Assembly: GCF_900101015.1 (NCBI RefSeq) | Contig: NZ_FNFZ01000011.1 | Location: 1 to 64,000 of the forward strand | Length of the DNA stretch: 64,000 nt | Origin: Sarcina sp. DSM 11001 | GTDB lineage: Bacteria > Bacillota > Clostridia > Lachnospirales > Lachnospiraceae | Direction: 5' to 3' | Shown here: piece by piece, positions 18,608 through 27,523 of the stretch | How the letters are laid out: the number at the start of each line of letters is the position of its first letter | Position numbering within the stretch: position 1 is the first letter of the stretch | Notes under the pieces: generated by a model | Database searches by the model: none | Seen by the model: the letters and a program-made list of their open reading frames with translations, nothing else | What the model was told of the DNA's origin: nothing | Made by a program: the position numbers and the translations under genes

Positions 18608-19894
18608 ATGACTGATAAAAAAATGACTTACGACATTGATGAAATGCCGCCTATAGGAGAAGCATTAGTTCTTGCTTACCAGCATCTGTTCGCGATGTTC
18701 GGCGCGACGATCCTGGTCCCTATCCTTGTAAATGCCCAGGCAGGGGAAGAGGTGCTCACGATTCCTGTGGCCCTCGTTTCTTCCGGGATCGGTACCCTGA
18801 TTTATATTCTCTGCACGGGAGCGAAGTCTCCGGTATATCTTGGCAGCTCTTTTGCGTTTATTGTTCCTGTAGCTGCCGCTTATATGAAATCCGGCCTCGG
18901 GGGAGCCATGACCGGGATCATGGCAGTCGGCCTGATCTATGTGGTCGTTTCTTTTATCATCAGGGCAGTCGGAGAGAAATGGCTTGAAGACCTTCTGCCT
19001 CCTGTAGTGATCGGCCCTATGATCATGATCATAGGCCTGGGCCTTGCCCCTTCAGCGGTCAGCCAGATCGGACTTACCGGGGGAACACAGATGGAGATCA
19101 GGGTTGTCATCGTGGCACTTGTCTCCTTCATCGTCACAGCGGTTGTGATGACTGCCGCCCGCGGCTTTTTGAAGATCATTCCCTTCCTGGTGGGGATCAC
19201 TGTGGGTTACATTGTGGCTGTTGTGTTCGGTCTCGTGGACTTTACAGCAGTTTATGAGGCGAGCTGGTTTGCGGTGCCGCAGTTTAAGATCATCTTCAGG
19301 GATTACACACCGGATTTCACAGCCCTGATCACTATCGCCCCGATCGCGCTTGTCACCATGTGTGAGCACATCGGCGATCATACATCTTTGAGCAATATAA
19401 TAGGTAGAAACCTGATCGAAGACCCCGGTCTGCACAGAACGATGCTGGGTGACGGGATCGCGACCTTTGTGGCGGGGCTGATCGGAGGCCCGGCGAATAC
19501 GACCTACGGGGAGAACACAGCTGTTGTCGGTATGACCAGGGTGGCCAGTGTCAAGGTCATCAGGCTCGCCGCAGTTTTTGCTATTATCGTCGGATTCTTT
19601 GGAAAATTTACGGCTCTTGTCTCCACGATTCCCAATGCCGTGCTCGGCGGAGTCTCCCTGCTGCTCTACGGCTTTATCGCGGTCAATGGACTGAAGGTCC
19701 TGATCAAGAACCAGGTCAATTTCGATGAGTCCAAAAACATCATTGTAGCCTCCTCCATGCTGGTCCTGGCCCTTGGCGGCGCGGCTATTTCAATCGTTAA
19801 CGGGGATCTGTCCCTGACGATTTCCGGCATGTCCCTGGCCGCTGTGGTCGGGATCCTGCTGAACCGCTTCCTGCCTGAGGAAAGCGGACGATGA
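18608..19894 (+). CDS. NCS2-family uracil/xanthine permease
   Basis: A nucleobase-proton symporter in the membrane. The 428-residue polytopic protein begins with the family opening LVLAYQHLFAMFGATILVPI. It carries the region-8 CEHIGDH and the GGPANTTYGENTAVVGMTRV signature, which points to the UraA/PyrP side rather than purine-specific members. Exact substrate is not determined. Its last 22 codons form the first copy of a 76-bp triplicated repeat that continues beyond the stop. Confidence 0.92.
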   Translation: MTDKKMTYDIDEMPPIGEALVLAYQHLFAMFGATILVPILVNAQAGEEVLTIPVALVSSGIGTLIYILCTGAKSPVYLGSSFAFIVPVAAAYMKSGLGGAMTGIMAVGLIYVVVSFIIRAVGEKWLEDLLPPVVIGPMIMIIGLGLAPSAVSQIGLTGGTQMEIRVVIVALVSFIVTAVVMTAARGFLKIIPFLVGITVGYIVAVVFGLVDFTAVYEASWFAVPQFKIIFRDYTPDFTALITIAPIALVTMCEHIGDHTSLSNIIGRNLIEDPGLHRTMLGDGIATFVAGLIGGPANTTYGENTAVVGMTRVASVKVIRLAAVFAIIVGFFGKFTALVSTIPNAVLGGVSLLLYGFIAVNGLKVLIKNQVNFDESKNIIVASSMLVLALGGAAISIVNGDLSLTISGMSLAAVVGILLNRFLPEESGR

Positions 19895-20046
19895 GATCAA
19901 GGGCATGTCCCTGTCCGCTGTGGTCGGGATCCTGCTGAACCGCTTCCTGCCTGAGGAAAGCGGACGATGAGATCAATGGCATGTCCCTGTCCGCTGTGGT
20001 CGGGATCCTGCTGAACCGCTTCCTGCCTGAGGAAAGCGGACGATGA
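19826..20046 (+). repeat. 76-bp tandem triplication of the permease 3' end
   Basis: Three nearly identical 76-bp units start at 19826, 19902 and 19978. The first encodes the last residues and stop of the permease. The other two are untranslated copies that keep the same stop codon context (GGACGATGA). Only a few substitutions separate them, so the event is recent. Confidence 0.95.
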
Positions 20047-20107
20047 TATTAATGTATGCTGACAGGAAAAAGCTGCAGCGACACGGAAGGACAGAGGGAT
20101 AGTGTTT

Positions 20108-21517
20108 ATGAAGAAAAAAACGCACAACCGGGGCGAAGGCGGTTTCACCGGACAGCTGGGGTTTGTTATGGCATCTGCCGGAAGCGCTGTCGGTGTAGGG
20201 AACCTGTGGCGTTTCCCTTATCTGGCGGCGAAGGACGGCGGCGGGCTGTTTATCCTGATTTACCTCATCCTGACCTTTACATTCGGCTTTACCCTTCTGA
20301 TCTCAGATATTGCTACGGGGCGAAAGACAGAGACGAGTTCTGTTCATGCCTATAATAAAATACACCCGAAATGGGGATTCCTCGGGATCCTCACCTTCCT
20401 TGTCCCGGTCATCATCATGACCTATTATGCGGTCATCGGAGGATGGATCGTCAAATACATTGTGGTCTTTCTGACCGGACAGGGCAGGGCTGCCGCTTCC
20501 GATGATTACTTTACGGCTTTTATCACTTCTCCTGTCGAAGCCTCGGTCTACGCCTGTATCTTCATGTTGATCACGGCAGTGGTCGTTTTTAACGGGGTGA
20601 GGGACGGGATTGAGAAATGTTCAGCTATTCTGATGCCCGCTCTTTTAGTAATGATCATTGCCATTGCGGTTTTTGCCCTGACCCTTAAGAGCACGGACGC
20701 TGAAGGCGTTACGAGGACGGGTCTGCAGGGTCTTAGTGTTTATCTGATGCCTGACCTCACGGGACTGACTGTTTCCCGCTTCCTTCAGGTTCTGCTGGAC
20801 GCCATGAGCCAGATTTTCTTTTCCCTCAGTGTGTCCATGGGAATCATGATCACCTATGGCTCCTATATCAACAAGGATGTGGATATCGTTACATCTGTTC
20901 ATCAGATTGAAGGCTTTGATGTGGGAGTGGCTCTGCTCGCGGGAATGATGATCATTCCGACCATCTATGTTTTTGAAGGAATCGAGGGCATGAAGGCAGG
21001 CCCGAGCCTGATGTTTGTTTCCCTTCCCAAGGTGTTTGAATCCATGTATGGCATTGGACGCTTTGTCGGACTGGCCTTTTTCCTCATGGCGGCTTTCGCG
21101 GCGCTCACCAGCTGCGTCTCCGTGCTTGAGACGATCACGGCCAACTGTATGCAGGTCTTTCACACGAAAAGACACCCTACGACAATAGTCCTGACACTGA
21201 TCTATACAGCGGCATCAGTCATCATTTCTCTCGGATACAGCCTTTTTTATCTGGAACTGCCGCTCCCCAACGGAAGCATCGGCCAGCTCCTGGATCTGAT
21301 GGACTATATCAGCAACAGTGTTATGATGCCCTTTATCTCCCTACTCGCGGCTCTCCTGATCGGATGGGTCGTGGGACCTGGGTGGATCGTAGAAGAAGTG
21401 GAGTATGGGGGAAAACCTTTCTCTATGAAACGCTGTTATTCCCTTATGATCCGTTTCGCAGTGCCGGTCATCATGTTTATTCTATTCCTGGTATCGACGG
21501 GAGTTTTCAATATTTAA
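20108..21517 (+). CDS. Sodium-dependent transporter of the NSS/SNF family
   Basis: A Na+-coupled symporter of amino acids or related amines with the LeuT fold. The N-terminal sodium/substrate segment SAVGVGNLWRFPYL is diagnostic. About eleven to twelve hydrophobic segments follow, with the TM6-like LSVSMGIMITYGSYI and TM8 region FFLMAAFAALTSCVS. The substrate cannot be read from the sequence. The ATG at 20108 is preferred over GTG 20102 because the AGAGGGA site is then 9 nt away. Length is 469 residues, normal for bacterial members. Confidence 0.92.
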   Translation: MKKKTHNRGEGGFTGQLGFVMASAGSAVGVGNLWRFPYLAAKDGGGLFILIYLILTFTFGFTLLISDIATGRKTETSSVHAYNKIHPKWGFLGILTFLVPVIIMTYYAVIGGWIVKYIVVFLTGQGRAAASDDYFTAFITSPVEASVYACIFMLITAVVVFNGVRDGIEKCSAILMPALLVMIIAIAVFALTLKSTDAEGVTRTGLQGLSVYLMPDLTGLTVSRFLQVLLDAMSQIFFSLSVSMGIMITYGSYINKDVDIVTSVHQIEGFDVGVALLAGMMIIPTIYVFEGIEGMKAGPSLMFVSLPKVFESMYGIGRFVGLAFFLMAAFAALTSCVSVLETITANCMQVFHTKRHPTTIVLTLIYTAASVIISLGYSLFYLELPLPNGSIGQLLDLMDYISNSVMMPFISLLAALLIGWVVGPGWIVEEVEYGGKPFSMKRCYSLMIRFAVPVIMFILFLVSTGVFNI

Positions 21518-21710
21518 AAATCAGGGGATAAGTAGAAACAGCATACTTTAAACAGCTCCGAAGAACACAAAAAGATTCGGAGTGGATCCGGGGGCTTTTT
21601 ATGCCTGGCAGAACCGGGATATCCCTGCATACCTCCTCTGTAACAAAAACCTGCCGCGTCTTCTTTTACAAAAAGCACAAAAACTTTCTGTAAGAAGATG
21701 AAAAAAACTG
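21518..21710 (+). other. Gap with an imperfect hairpin after the NSS transporter
   Basis: CTCCGAA/TTCGGAG at 21556-21582 is followed 13 nt later by a T-run (21596-21600). It may act as a poor terminator. Nothing else is recognised before the tRNA promoter. Confidence 0.4.
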
Positions 21711-21739
21711 TTGAAACTGTGTCGCTGTTATGCTAAAAT
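21711..21739 (+). promoter_or_regulatory. Promoter for tRNA-Trp
   Basis: TTGAAA (21711-21716) and TAAAAT (21734-21739) are 17 bp apart with a TGC extension immediately before the -10. Confidence 0.78.
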
Positions 21740-21789
21740 GGCAAAGTCGGCTGAGGGAAAACAGCTGATGCCGCCAGAGCGGCACATAT

Positions 21790-21860
21790 AGGGGAATCAT
21801 ACAATGGCAGTATCACGGTCTCCAAAACCGTTCATGGGGGTTCGAATCCCTCTTCCCCTG
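21790..21860 (+). tRNA. tRNA-Trp (anticodon CCA)
   Basis: The acceptor AGGGGAA pairs perfectly with TTCCCCT and the discriminator is G73, as usual for tryptophan. The anticodon arm is ACGGT-CTCCAAA-ACCGT, giving CCA. The D-arm is ATAC/GTAT with GG in the loop, and the T-arm loop is TTCGAAT. CCA is not encoded. Confidence 0.95.
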
Positions 21861-21871
21861 TTTGGTTTTAT

Positions 21872-21909
21872 AAGCACCTGTCACGCGTTGACAGGTGCTT
21901 TTCTTTTTG
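21872..21909 (+). terminator. Terminator after tRNA-Trp
   Basis: A perfect 12-bp stem (AAGCACCTGTCA at 21872-21883) with a 5-nt loop is followed by TTTTCTTTTT. Confidence 0.92.
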
Positions 21910-22051
21910 CCCGGAAAGCCTTATTTTATGCGGTTTTCGTCCCCTTTTTGGTGTTAGCTGATATTGTCCGGGGTCTCATTCAGTCCGTCTTATTGGACAT
22001 TAGATAATTGGTGTAGTAATTGGTGTAGCAGCGGGCTTTTTCGTCAGGAGC

Positions 22052-22080
22052 TGTCCATAGAAGCTGGTTTATGTTACAAT
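22052..22080 (+). promoter_or_regulatory. Probable promoter of the small antitoxin-like gene
   Basis: TGTCCA (22052-22057) and TACAAT (22075-22080) are 17 bp apart with a TGT extension. Short direct repeats ATTGGTGTAG lie just upstream at about 22007-22028. Confidence 0.6.
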
Positions 22081-22136
22081 GAGATTGCGCTATATGACTA
22101 GCCGGGACGGGGATAGTCCCGTGGAGGGTAAGAAAC

Positions 22137-22307
22137 ATGAGTGACAGAGAAAAGGCTAAGCATTTAATAGATCAGATTCCTGAATACAAAATTGAATTGG
22201 TTCTTGCGTATTTGCAGGGCGTTTTTGATGGTGTGTCGGAGACTCCCAACAAGGAAACTATTGCGGCCTTCAAAGAGATCGAGGAAGGCGGCGGGCATCT
22301 GGTTTGA
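22137..22307 (+). CDS. Short antitoxin-like protein, apparently orphan
   Basis: This 56-residue ORF is too short for standard ORF thresholds but has GGAGG with 9-nt spacing and its own promoter. A small hairpin CGGGAC/GTCCCG sits just upstream (22103-22121). The product, MSDREKAKHLIDQIPEYKIE then LVLAYLQGVFDG, ends NKETIAAFKEIEEGGGHLV. It resembles the N-terminal DNA-binding/dimerisation part of small RelB/YefM-type antitoxins, in which a NxETxAAxxE segment precedes the toxin-binding tail. The tail appears to be missing, and no RelE/ParE-like toxin follows. It is probably a truncated remnant, though it may still act as a regulator. The family call is tentative. Confidence 0.6.
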   Translation: MSDREKAKHLIDQIPEYKIELVLAYLQGVFDGVSETPNKETIAAFKEIEEGGGHLV

Positions 22308-22619
22308 GATGTGAGTCAGACAGAAATCAGAAAGTATAATCAAATGGTGCAGTAAAAACTGCAGTACATGCAGGATTTTCCGCGTAGTTATGCGGTTTCT
22401 GGATTATAACGGAAAAACAAAGACTGTGTAAGCTGCATGCCACAGCTGCTGTACTGACTGCAGCCCTGATCCTGTCGGGGGATTTTGTCTGCTTGCGGAA
22501 GTCCTTCCGGCACCGGGAATGGGGCTTCTGGTAAAATGAACGACATTGTCCGGACCGGGCATTCTTGTAAGCGGAAGAAACGAAAACCCGATCCGCTGAT
22601 GGTACAGAGGAGGAATATG
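22308..22619 (+). other. Gap with a decayed signal-peptide-like stretch
   Basis: No intact gene. One frame around 22396-22520 reads as a hydrophobic, signal-peptide-like segment (HATAAVLTAALILSG) without a usable start and ends in a stop near 22530. It may be a remnant of a duplicated secreted-protein 5' end. TGCAGTAAAAACTGCA (22347-22362) is a short inverted repeat. Confidence 0.35.
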
Positions 22620-24233
22620 ATGAAAAAGAAAAAAGCACTTGCCGCTGCCCTGTCTGTTTTTTCGGCTGTATTAACTGCAGGTACGATTTGTGCGGCTTCC
22701 GTTCTGCCTGCTTTTCCCGTATTTGCGGCTGCGGCACCAAACGGAAATACTGCAGCAGAGGCCTCTCAGAACGAAACAGCGGGAAATACCGAGGAAGCGG
22801 CCTCTCAGAGTGAAACCGCGGCAGGAGCCGCGGAAACAGACCCTGTCCGCCGGCTCCTGGAAGAGTACGCGGGCGGGCTGGATAATCTTTACGGAAAGAC
22901 ATATACCGGATATCTTTGGGATGTGAAGAAAGAGGAATTCAGCAGCCGGCAGGGGTATGACACGACAGAAATACCTGCTTCTGACGCGGCTTTCAGAATC
23001 GATGACTATGATCAGGACGGGACTGATGAACTCCTGGTTGTCTCTGTCAAAGAGGATTCGACGCTCAGGCTTACCATGTATGAGGTCGTAGAGGGACAGG
23101 AGATTTTTCCGGCGGATTCATATGACGCATCGGCAAAGCAGTACGACAGGGAATCCAAAATCTATGCTGCAGAACAGGGACCCGGATATACCAGTGTCTT
23201 TTCCTATGACAAGGACGGTCCCTGCATCGGTATTGACAGCGCAGGATTCGGAATGCAGGCAACCGGAAGGATACGGACCATTCTCACAGTAAAATATGAC
23301 GGAAGCCATTTCCTGGAAGAAGGAGAAACCTATATTGACAGGACGTCGGGCAATTATTTTAACGAAGCCGGGAGAACGATCCGCGGGAAACTGGAATCCT
23401 TTGGAACGACTCCCCTGATGGACACAGATGTGGAACGTATTTTCCTTGGATATGCGATCGATAAATACCTTCCCGGTGCCCAGGAGATTATGAGGACGAA
23501 TACGGTCCCTGTACATGACACTGATCAGTATTCCGAATGGCTGGGAAAAGGCGCTCCCGATAAGCTGGAGGCTGCGTCTATCCATTTTGCGGAGCAGAAC
23601 GAACTCTACAGCACGGAAATGAATGACCGCTTTTCCGGAATGCTCTCCAGCCATATCCTTAGAAAACTTGATTTTACCGATGAACTGGGTAATGGCGGTA
23701 CAGTGGAGTGGTCAACAGAACTGACCGCGCACGGAGAAGGCGGAAACCTGTTCTCAGCCGGATATTCATATGTCATTCCGGATGAAAAAGCCAGGGAAGA
23801 AGAAGTCGAGTTCAAATATAATCAGCTTTCCCTCTGTTTCTGGGAGACAGAAGAGGGAATCTGGATGCTGCCGGAGATGAAGGAAGAAGAGAGGGCTCTT
23901 CTTTTGAAAGAGGGGACCCTGCCGGAAAATGCCGAGCTGGTATACAGTGAAACAGAGCATCCGGACCCGCTCGAACCTTCCGCAGAGGGTGATCACCGGT
24001 CCATTGAAAAATACTCCGGGAATATACAGGCCCATAAAGATATTGTGATTTACAGAGCATACAATATACCAGGCAAAGACCTGGAATCCCGCGACTGCAC
24101 CGATATTATCTGGAAAACGGACACAGGGCTGATTGGATACCAGCACAGCCGCACACCTGCGGGCGCGGACCTGATTCGTGTATGGGAGCCATATTATGTG
24201 GAAGTAGATGGCATGAGGCTTGATGTTAATTGA
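22620..24233 (+). CDS. Secreted protein of unknown function
   Basis: I do not recognise this 537-residue protein. It starts MMKKKKALAAALSVFSAVLT, a typical Sec signal peptide with probable cleavage after VFAAA, followed by a ~45-residue Ala/Glu/Ser/Thr-rich linker. The globular part contains an acidic segment, FRIDDYDQDGTDELLVVSV, like repeat/FG-GAP or calcium-binding loops found in many exported Firmicutes proteins, and a hydrophilic C-terminus. Two adjacent ATGs are possible; 22620 gives the better distance to GAGGAGG. It stands alone, with a strong terminator downstream. Confidence 0.85.
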   Translation: MKKKKALAAALSVFSAVLTAGTICAASVLPAFPVFAAAAPNGNTAAEASQNETAGNTEEAASQSETAAGAAETDPVRRLLEEYAGGLDNLYGKTYTGYLWDVKKEEFSSRQGYDTTEIPASDAAFRIDDYDQDGTDELLVVSVKEDSTLRLTMYEVVEGQEIFPADSYDASAKQYDRESKIYAAEQGPGYTSVFSYDKDGPCIGIDSAGFGMQATGRIRTILTVKYDGSHFLEEGETYIDRTSGNYFNEAGRTIRGKLESFGTTPLMDTDVERIFLGYAIDKYLPGAQEIMRTNTVPVHDTDQYSEWLGKGAPDKLEAASIHFAEQNELYSTEMNDRFSGMLSSHILRKLDFTDELGNGGTVEWSTELTAHGEGGNLFSAGYSYVIPDEKAREEEVEFKYNQLSLCFWETEEGIWMLPEMKEEERALLLKEGTLPENAELVYSETEHPDPLEPSAEGDHRSIEKYSGNIQAHKDIVIYRAYNIPGKDLESRDCTDIIWKTDTGLIGYQHSRTPAGADLIRVWEPYYVEVDGMRLDVN

Positions 24234-24318
24234 GATTCACGCCGGCCATGCCGGTGCATACCACAGCTTACTTTGTTGTGATATAGTTATTTACTCGTTT
24301 TCGATAGTTTGAGAAGGT

Positions 24319-24364
24319 AAAAAGCCAGAAGACGCCCGGTTTGATATGCGCCTTCTGGCTTTTT
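24319..24364 (+). terminator. Terminator after the secreted protein gene
   Basis: AAAAAGCCAGAAG pairs perfectly with its complement across a 20-nt loop, ending in a T-run. Directly after it a 23-bp unit beginning CTGGCTTTTTAATGG is repeated (24355 and 24378), so the terminator's tail has been duplicated. Confidence 0.9.
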
Positions 24365-24533
24365 AATGGTATCAGAACTGGCTTTTTAATGGTATCAGAA
24401 TTGGTGTAAAATGCTGTAAGTAGTGCAGTACTGGCATAGTAATGGGAAAATGATCGGGGGATTAACAGGGGTATGAGCTTTCATGGGCTTTCAGCCGTGA
24501 AGTGGTAAGTTACGAGCTTTTTGTGCCGCGAAC

Positions 24534-24562
24534 TGTAAATAAACACCGGTCCATGGTAGAAT
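24534..24562 (+). promoter_or_regulatory. Possible dtd promoter
   Basis: TGTAAA and TAGAAT are 17 bp apart with a TGG extension before the -10. The leader of about 35 nt ends in GGAGG-type sequence (AGCGGAGGATAGGC). Confidence 0.5.
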
Positions 24563-24603
24563 GGGAGTGCTGCATTTAATTCGGAGACAGCGGAGGATAG
24601 GCA

Positions 24604-25095
24604 ATGAGATTTGTGATCCAGGTAGTGGAAAAGGCCAGCGTATTGATCGCTGAACGCGCAGACGGCACTGTCCCGGAAGGCGGAGGATATATTTCCGGAG
24701 AGATTGGACAGGGGCTGCTGGTCCTGGTGGGGATCGGAGCAAAGGACACCAGGCAGATTGCAGACCGTATGGTCACGAAGATGAAAAAGCTTCGGATTTT
24801 TGAGGATGAAAACGGCAAGACTAATCTGGATCTCGCCTCAGTGGGCGGGAGTCTCCTGATGGTCTCCCAGTTTACCCTCTATGCAAACTGTAAAAAGGGA
24901 AACAGGCCCTCCTTTATTGAAGCCGGGCTGCCGGAGATGGCAGAGCCCCTCTTCGGGTATATCGTAGACAAGTGCCGTGAGGGCGGGACGAAGGTCGAGA
25001 CAGGAGAGTTCGGCGCTCTGATGAAAGTATCTCTGATAAATGACGGTCCTTTTACGATCGTGCTGGACTCGGATGAGATGGGCTGGCAGGGATAG
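24604..25095 (+). CDS. dtd: D-aminoacyl-tRNA deacylase
   Basis: Dtd hydrolyses D-amino acids (and glycine mischarged on tRNA-Ala) from tRNA. The N-terminus [13 protein letters not shown], the catalytic-region [19 protein letters not shown] and the cis-Pro-containing [11 protein letters not shown] are the family motifs. A small insertion ([12 protein letters not shown]) lengthens the beta-hairpin near residue 20; total length is 163 against the usual ~150. GGAGGATAGGCA precedes the ATG. It is a single-gene unit. Confidence 0.94.
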   Translation: MRFVIQVVEKASVLIAERADGTVPEGGGYISGEIGQGLLVLVGIGAKDTRQIADRMVTKMKKLRIFEDENGKTNLDLASVGGSLLMVSQFTLYANCKKGNRPSFIEAGLPEMAEPLFGYIVDKCREGGTKVETGEFGALMKVSLINDGPFTIVLDSDEMGWQG

Positions 25096-25137
25096 GACAG
25101 GCTGAATACTGAGCGGAAGTATCTACACCTGGGAGAA

Positions 25138-25290
25138 CAAGATCTGAACCTGAGACTGTCGAACCCTGAGAAACCACTGAAAAACCCGGAGGAACCACAG
25201 AGAAACGCGGAGAAACCACAGAGAAAAGCGGAGAAACCGCTGAGAAACCTGGAGGAACCACTGAGGAACTATTTAGAACCTCTGAGAAAG
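25138..25290 (+). repeat. Degenerate GAGAAACC repeats downstream of dtd
   Basis: About seven imperfect units of the type GGAGGAACCACAGAGAAACG follow one another, period near 18-21 bp. No ORF of note uses them. They run into the hairpin element that follows. Confidence 0.65.
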
Positions 25291-25473
25291 TGGTGCTGAG
25301 GTTACAGTACAGACCGGCTCGAAACTCGAGGCGTTTTTCGCGGCTTTTTCGCGAAAAACCCGAGTTCAACGGCGCGCGGTGCACGCGAAGCGTATTGGAA
25401 TCACCGCGCGCAAGCGTTACATGTCCACGCCCTTCGAGGGGGCGTGGACAGTAACGTGCTGAGAAAGTGGTGC
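25282..25473. mobile_element. Three-hairpin element bracketed by 15-bp direct repeats
   Basis: CTGAGAAAGTGGTGC occurs perfectly at 25282-25296 and 25459-25473. Between them, 162 bp fold into three strong hairpins: GTTTTTCGCG/CGCGAAAAAC (about 25332-25359), GCGCGCGGTG/CACCGCGCGC (25372-25381/25402-25411), and GTCCACGCCC/GGGCGTGGAC (25423-25432/25440-25449) extended by CGTTAC/GTAACG. The arrangement fits a small non-autonomous element or a structured RNA with flanking duplication. I cannot assign it to a known family. Confidence 0.55.
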
Positions 25474-25493
25474 CAGGGTGACTGACATTTGGA

Positions 25494-25522
25494 TTGTCAA
25501 ACTTCTCAAAAACAAGTATACT
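25494..25522 (+). promoter_or_regulatory. Promoter of the psuG-like gene
   Basis: TTGTCA (25494-25499) and TATACT (25517-25522) are 17 bp apart. Initiation near 25529 gives a ~90-nt leader to ATG 25618. Confidence 0.75.
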
Positions 25523-25617
25523 GTTCTTGTGCTGAGTAATAGGTTAATTCGTCTGGTATTTTTGTGCGATTTGCACAGGAAAAGGACGATGCAGAACAGG
25601 TGAATTACGGGGGCATT

Positions 25618-27210
25618 ATGGGAAAGATATCTTCAGATTTTTATAACAGGTTTTACAGGATCGATGCGATGGAACAGCCTTTCAGCGCGGATGAACTCCT
25701 GCGGATGGCATCTGTGGACACGCAGGAGGAGTACGCGGGATGGCTGAACGGGGATTCCTCGGAGGATTATATTCCGGGTGATATGCTGCTTACGCTTCTG
25801 CGCGACCGGGCCTTTTTCGCGGAGCTCCTTCGCATGAGGGATACCGGGGAGTATGTGGTCCTGAGCGGTGTGACTCTCGGCATCACCACCGATCACATAG
25901 AAAAAATGGGGCTCACACCGGAAGATGCCGCAGAAAACATCGCTCACTTTTTTGAAGTCGAGGATCATGTAATCCCTGTCCTGAGGAGCGCAATGGCAGG
26001 GAGCCGGGATGAGGTCTCCGGACTCTGCATTTTTGCAAATGGATGGCTGGGCGTCGAAACTGAACGGACGGTCGATCCCGGCTGGGCGGCTGAGGAGAGC
26101 GGAGAAAATGGGGATATGGAAGAGGAGTATGAGCCCTCTACCAGCTACATTTTTTCCGATAACGGAGAACTGGTAGCGACGCCGGATCTCCATTATGATA
26201 TTGATTCCTGGATGGATTTTGTCGATTTGTTTTCCACGATTCATGAGGAGGCTTCCGCTACGGAGGATGAATTTGACGAGGCGGAGAAGAATGAGCTCCC
26301 CACTCAGTTTATTGTTTTCTCGGAGGAAGTTGAAAAGGCGATTCAGGAGGGCGGTCCTGTCGTGGTCATAGAGAGTGCAGCCACTTTTGGCGGCATGATC
26401 TATCCCGGCATTGCCGAGTTCGCTTTCCGCATGCGCAATACGATCCGTGAATATGGTGCAACGCCCGCGTTTGCAGCTATCATCCAGGGACAGATCCATG
26501 TGGGTCTGACAGACGAAGAGATCCGTTACCTGGAGACGAAACGGGGATCTGTTTTAAAAGCTTCAGCGCGTGACATTCCGATTCTGCTGGCGATGAAGGC
26601 GGACGCTGTCCTGACCATAGCGGCGGCAGTGGAGGTTGCCTCCATGGTCGGTCTCTATGTGGCCTGCGGGAGCGGTATCGGCGGCGCTCAGATCGGCTCT
26701 TCGAAGACCTGGGATATTTCCACTGACCTCACGTCTCTGGCCAAAAATCCTGTGATGGTTATCTGTTCCGGAACCAAACCTTTCCTGGATCTCAATCTCA
26801 CGATGGAATATCTGGAGACAGCAGGTGTCCCGATCATCGGCTACAAGACGGATCATATGCCGCAGTACATGCTGCGCGACAGCGTTTACCACCTTACCTA
26901 CCGCATGAATACTCCGCATGAGCTTGCGGAAGTCATGAAGATCAAGGCTAAAATGGGCATCGACGGCGGTGTTCTTGTCGTCAACCCGGTTCCGAAGGAT
27001 TTTGAACTTGATCCTGTCAAGATGAAAGATGCTGTAGACGCGGCTCTGAGCGATGCTCGTAAGATCAGTGTGCGCGGCAAGGCGGCAGCCAGATATATCA
27101 TGGGGCGTATCAAAGAATCTCTGGGGTCGGAAAGTGTTGAGTCCCAGAAGGCCTCCCTCATCAACAACGCAAAACTCGCTGCCAGAACTGCTGTAGAGAT
27201 CAGGAAATAA
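25618..27210 (+). CDS. psuG: Pseudouridine-5'-phosphate glycosidase with an N-terminal extension
   Basis: The C-terminal ~310 residues match PsuG, which splits pseudouridine 5'-phosphate to uracil and ribose 5-phosphate. Landmarks are VVVIESAATFGGMIYP (catalytic-region Glu), GIGGAQIGSSKTWDISTDL, CSGTKPFLDLNLTMEYLE with the Schiff-base Lys region, and GGVLVVNPVP with the conserved Asn. PsuG is normally ~310 residues; here ~215 extra N-terminal residues, acidic and otherwise unrecognised, come first (RMASVDTQEEYAGWLNGDSS, GVTLGITTDHIEKMGLT). ATG 25618 is chosen after the GGGGGC tract; an in-frame GTG at 25564 is possible. No psuK kinase or transporter gene is adjacent. Confidence 0.85.
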   Translation: MGKISSDFYNRFYRIDAMEQPFSADELLRMASVDTQEEYAGWLNGDSSEDYIPGDMLLTLLRDRAFFAELLRMRDTGEYVVLSGVTLGITTDHIEKMGLTPEDAAENIAHFFEVEDHVIPVLRSAMAGSRDEVSGLCIFANGWLGVETERTVDPGWAAEESGENGDMEEEYEPSTSYIFSDNGELVATPDLHYDIDSWMDFVDLFSTIHEEASATEDEFDEAEKNELPTQFIVFSEEVEKAIQEGGPVVVIESAATFGGMIYPGIAEFAFRMRNTIREYGATPAFAAIIQGQIHVGLTDEEIRYLETKRGSVLKASARDIPILLAMKADAVLTIAAAVEVASMVGLYVACGSGIGGAQIGSSKTWDISTDLTSLAKNPVMVICSGTKPFLDLNLTMEYLETAGVPIIGYKTDHMPQYMLRDSVYHLTYRMNTPHELAEVMKIKAKMGIDGGVLVVNPVPKDFELDPVKMKDAVDAALSDARKISVRGKAAARYIMGRIKESLGSESVESQKASLINNAKLAARTAVEIRK

Positions 27211-27523
27211 ATAATAGCAGACAAATTACAGTCGAATATCATAAAATAAGTAGATGATACTTCTGACGGGAAGCACGCGTTTCGACCCGGAAGAGCTGAT
27301 CCTCAACCAGTTTCCATACATATTCATTCGCTGCAGGCATGCACACACCATGCGTATGCACATGCTTATCTGCATACTTTTATTTACATACTTATAGTGT
27401 CCTTTACTTAATATAGTATTTTTCACTTATAGTATATTGGTACTGCAGTAAAATCTGTTTAGTCTATTTTATTCAGTATGTATTTGCGGATGAACATAGC
27501 CATGGGTTAAAACGGGATTTTGG
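27211..27523 (+). other. Gap between psuG-like and NifH-like 1 genes
   Basis: No ORF. It includes a GCATGC-rich alternating stretch (about 27333-27376, GCATGCACACACCATGCG and relatives). An AT-rich part follows with CATACTTATAGTGTC and CACTTATAGTATATT as near repeats; the latter may hold a -10 (TATAGT), but no convincing -35 was found. Confidence 0.4.

Noticed and set aside
22396-22530. A small lipoprotein gene
   Set aside because: The hydrophobic stretch has no usable start or ribosome site and ends quickly in a stop; at most a remnant.
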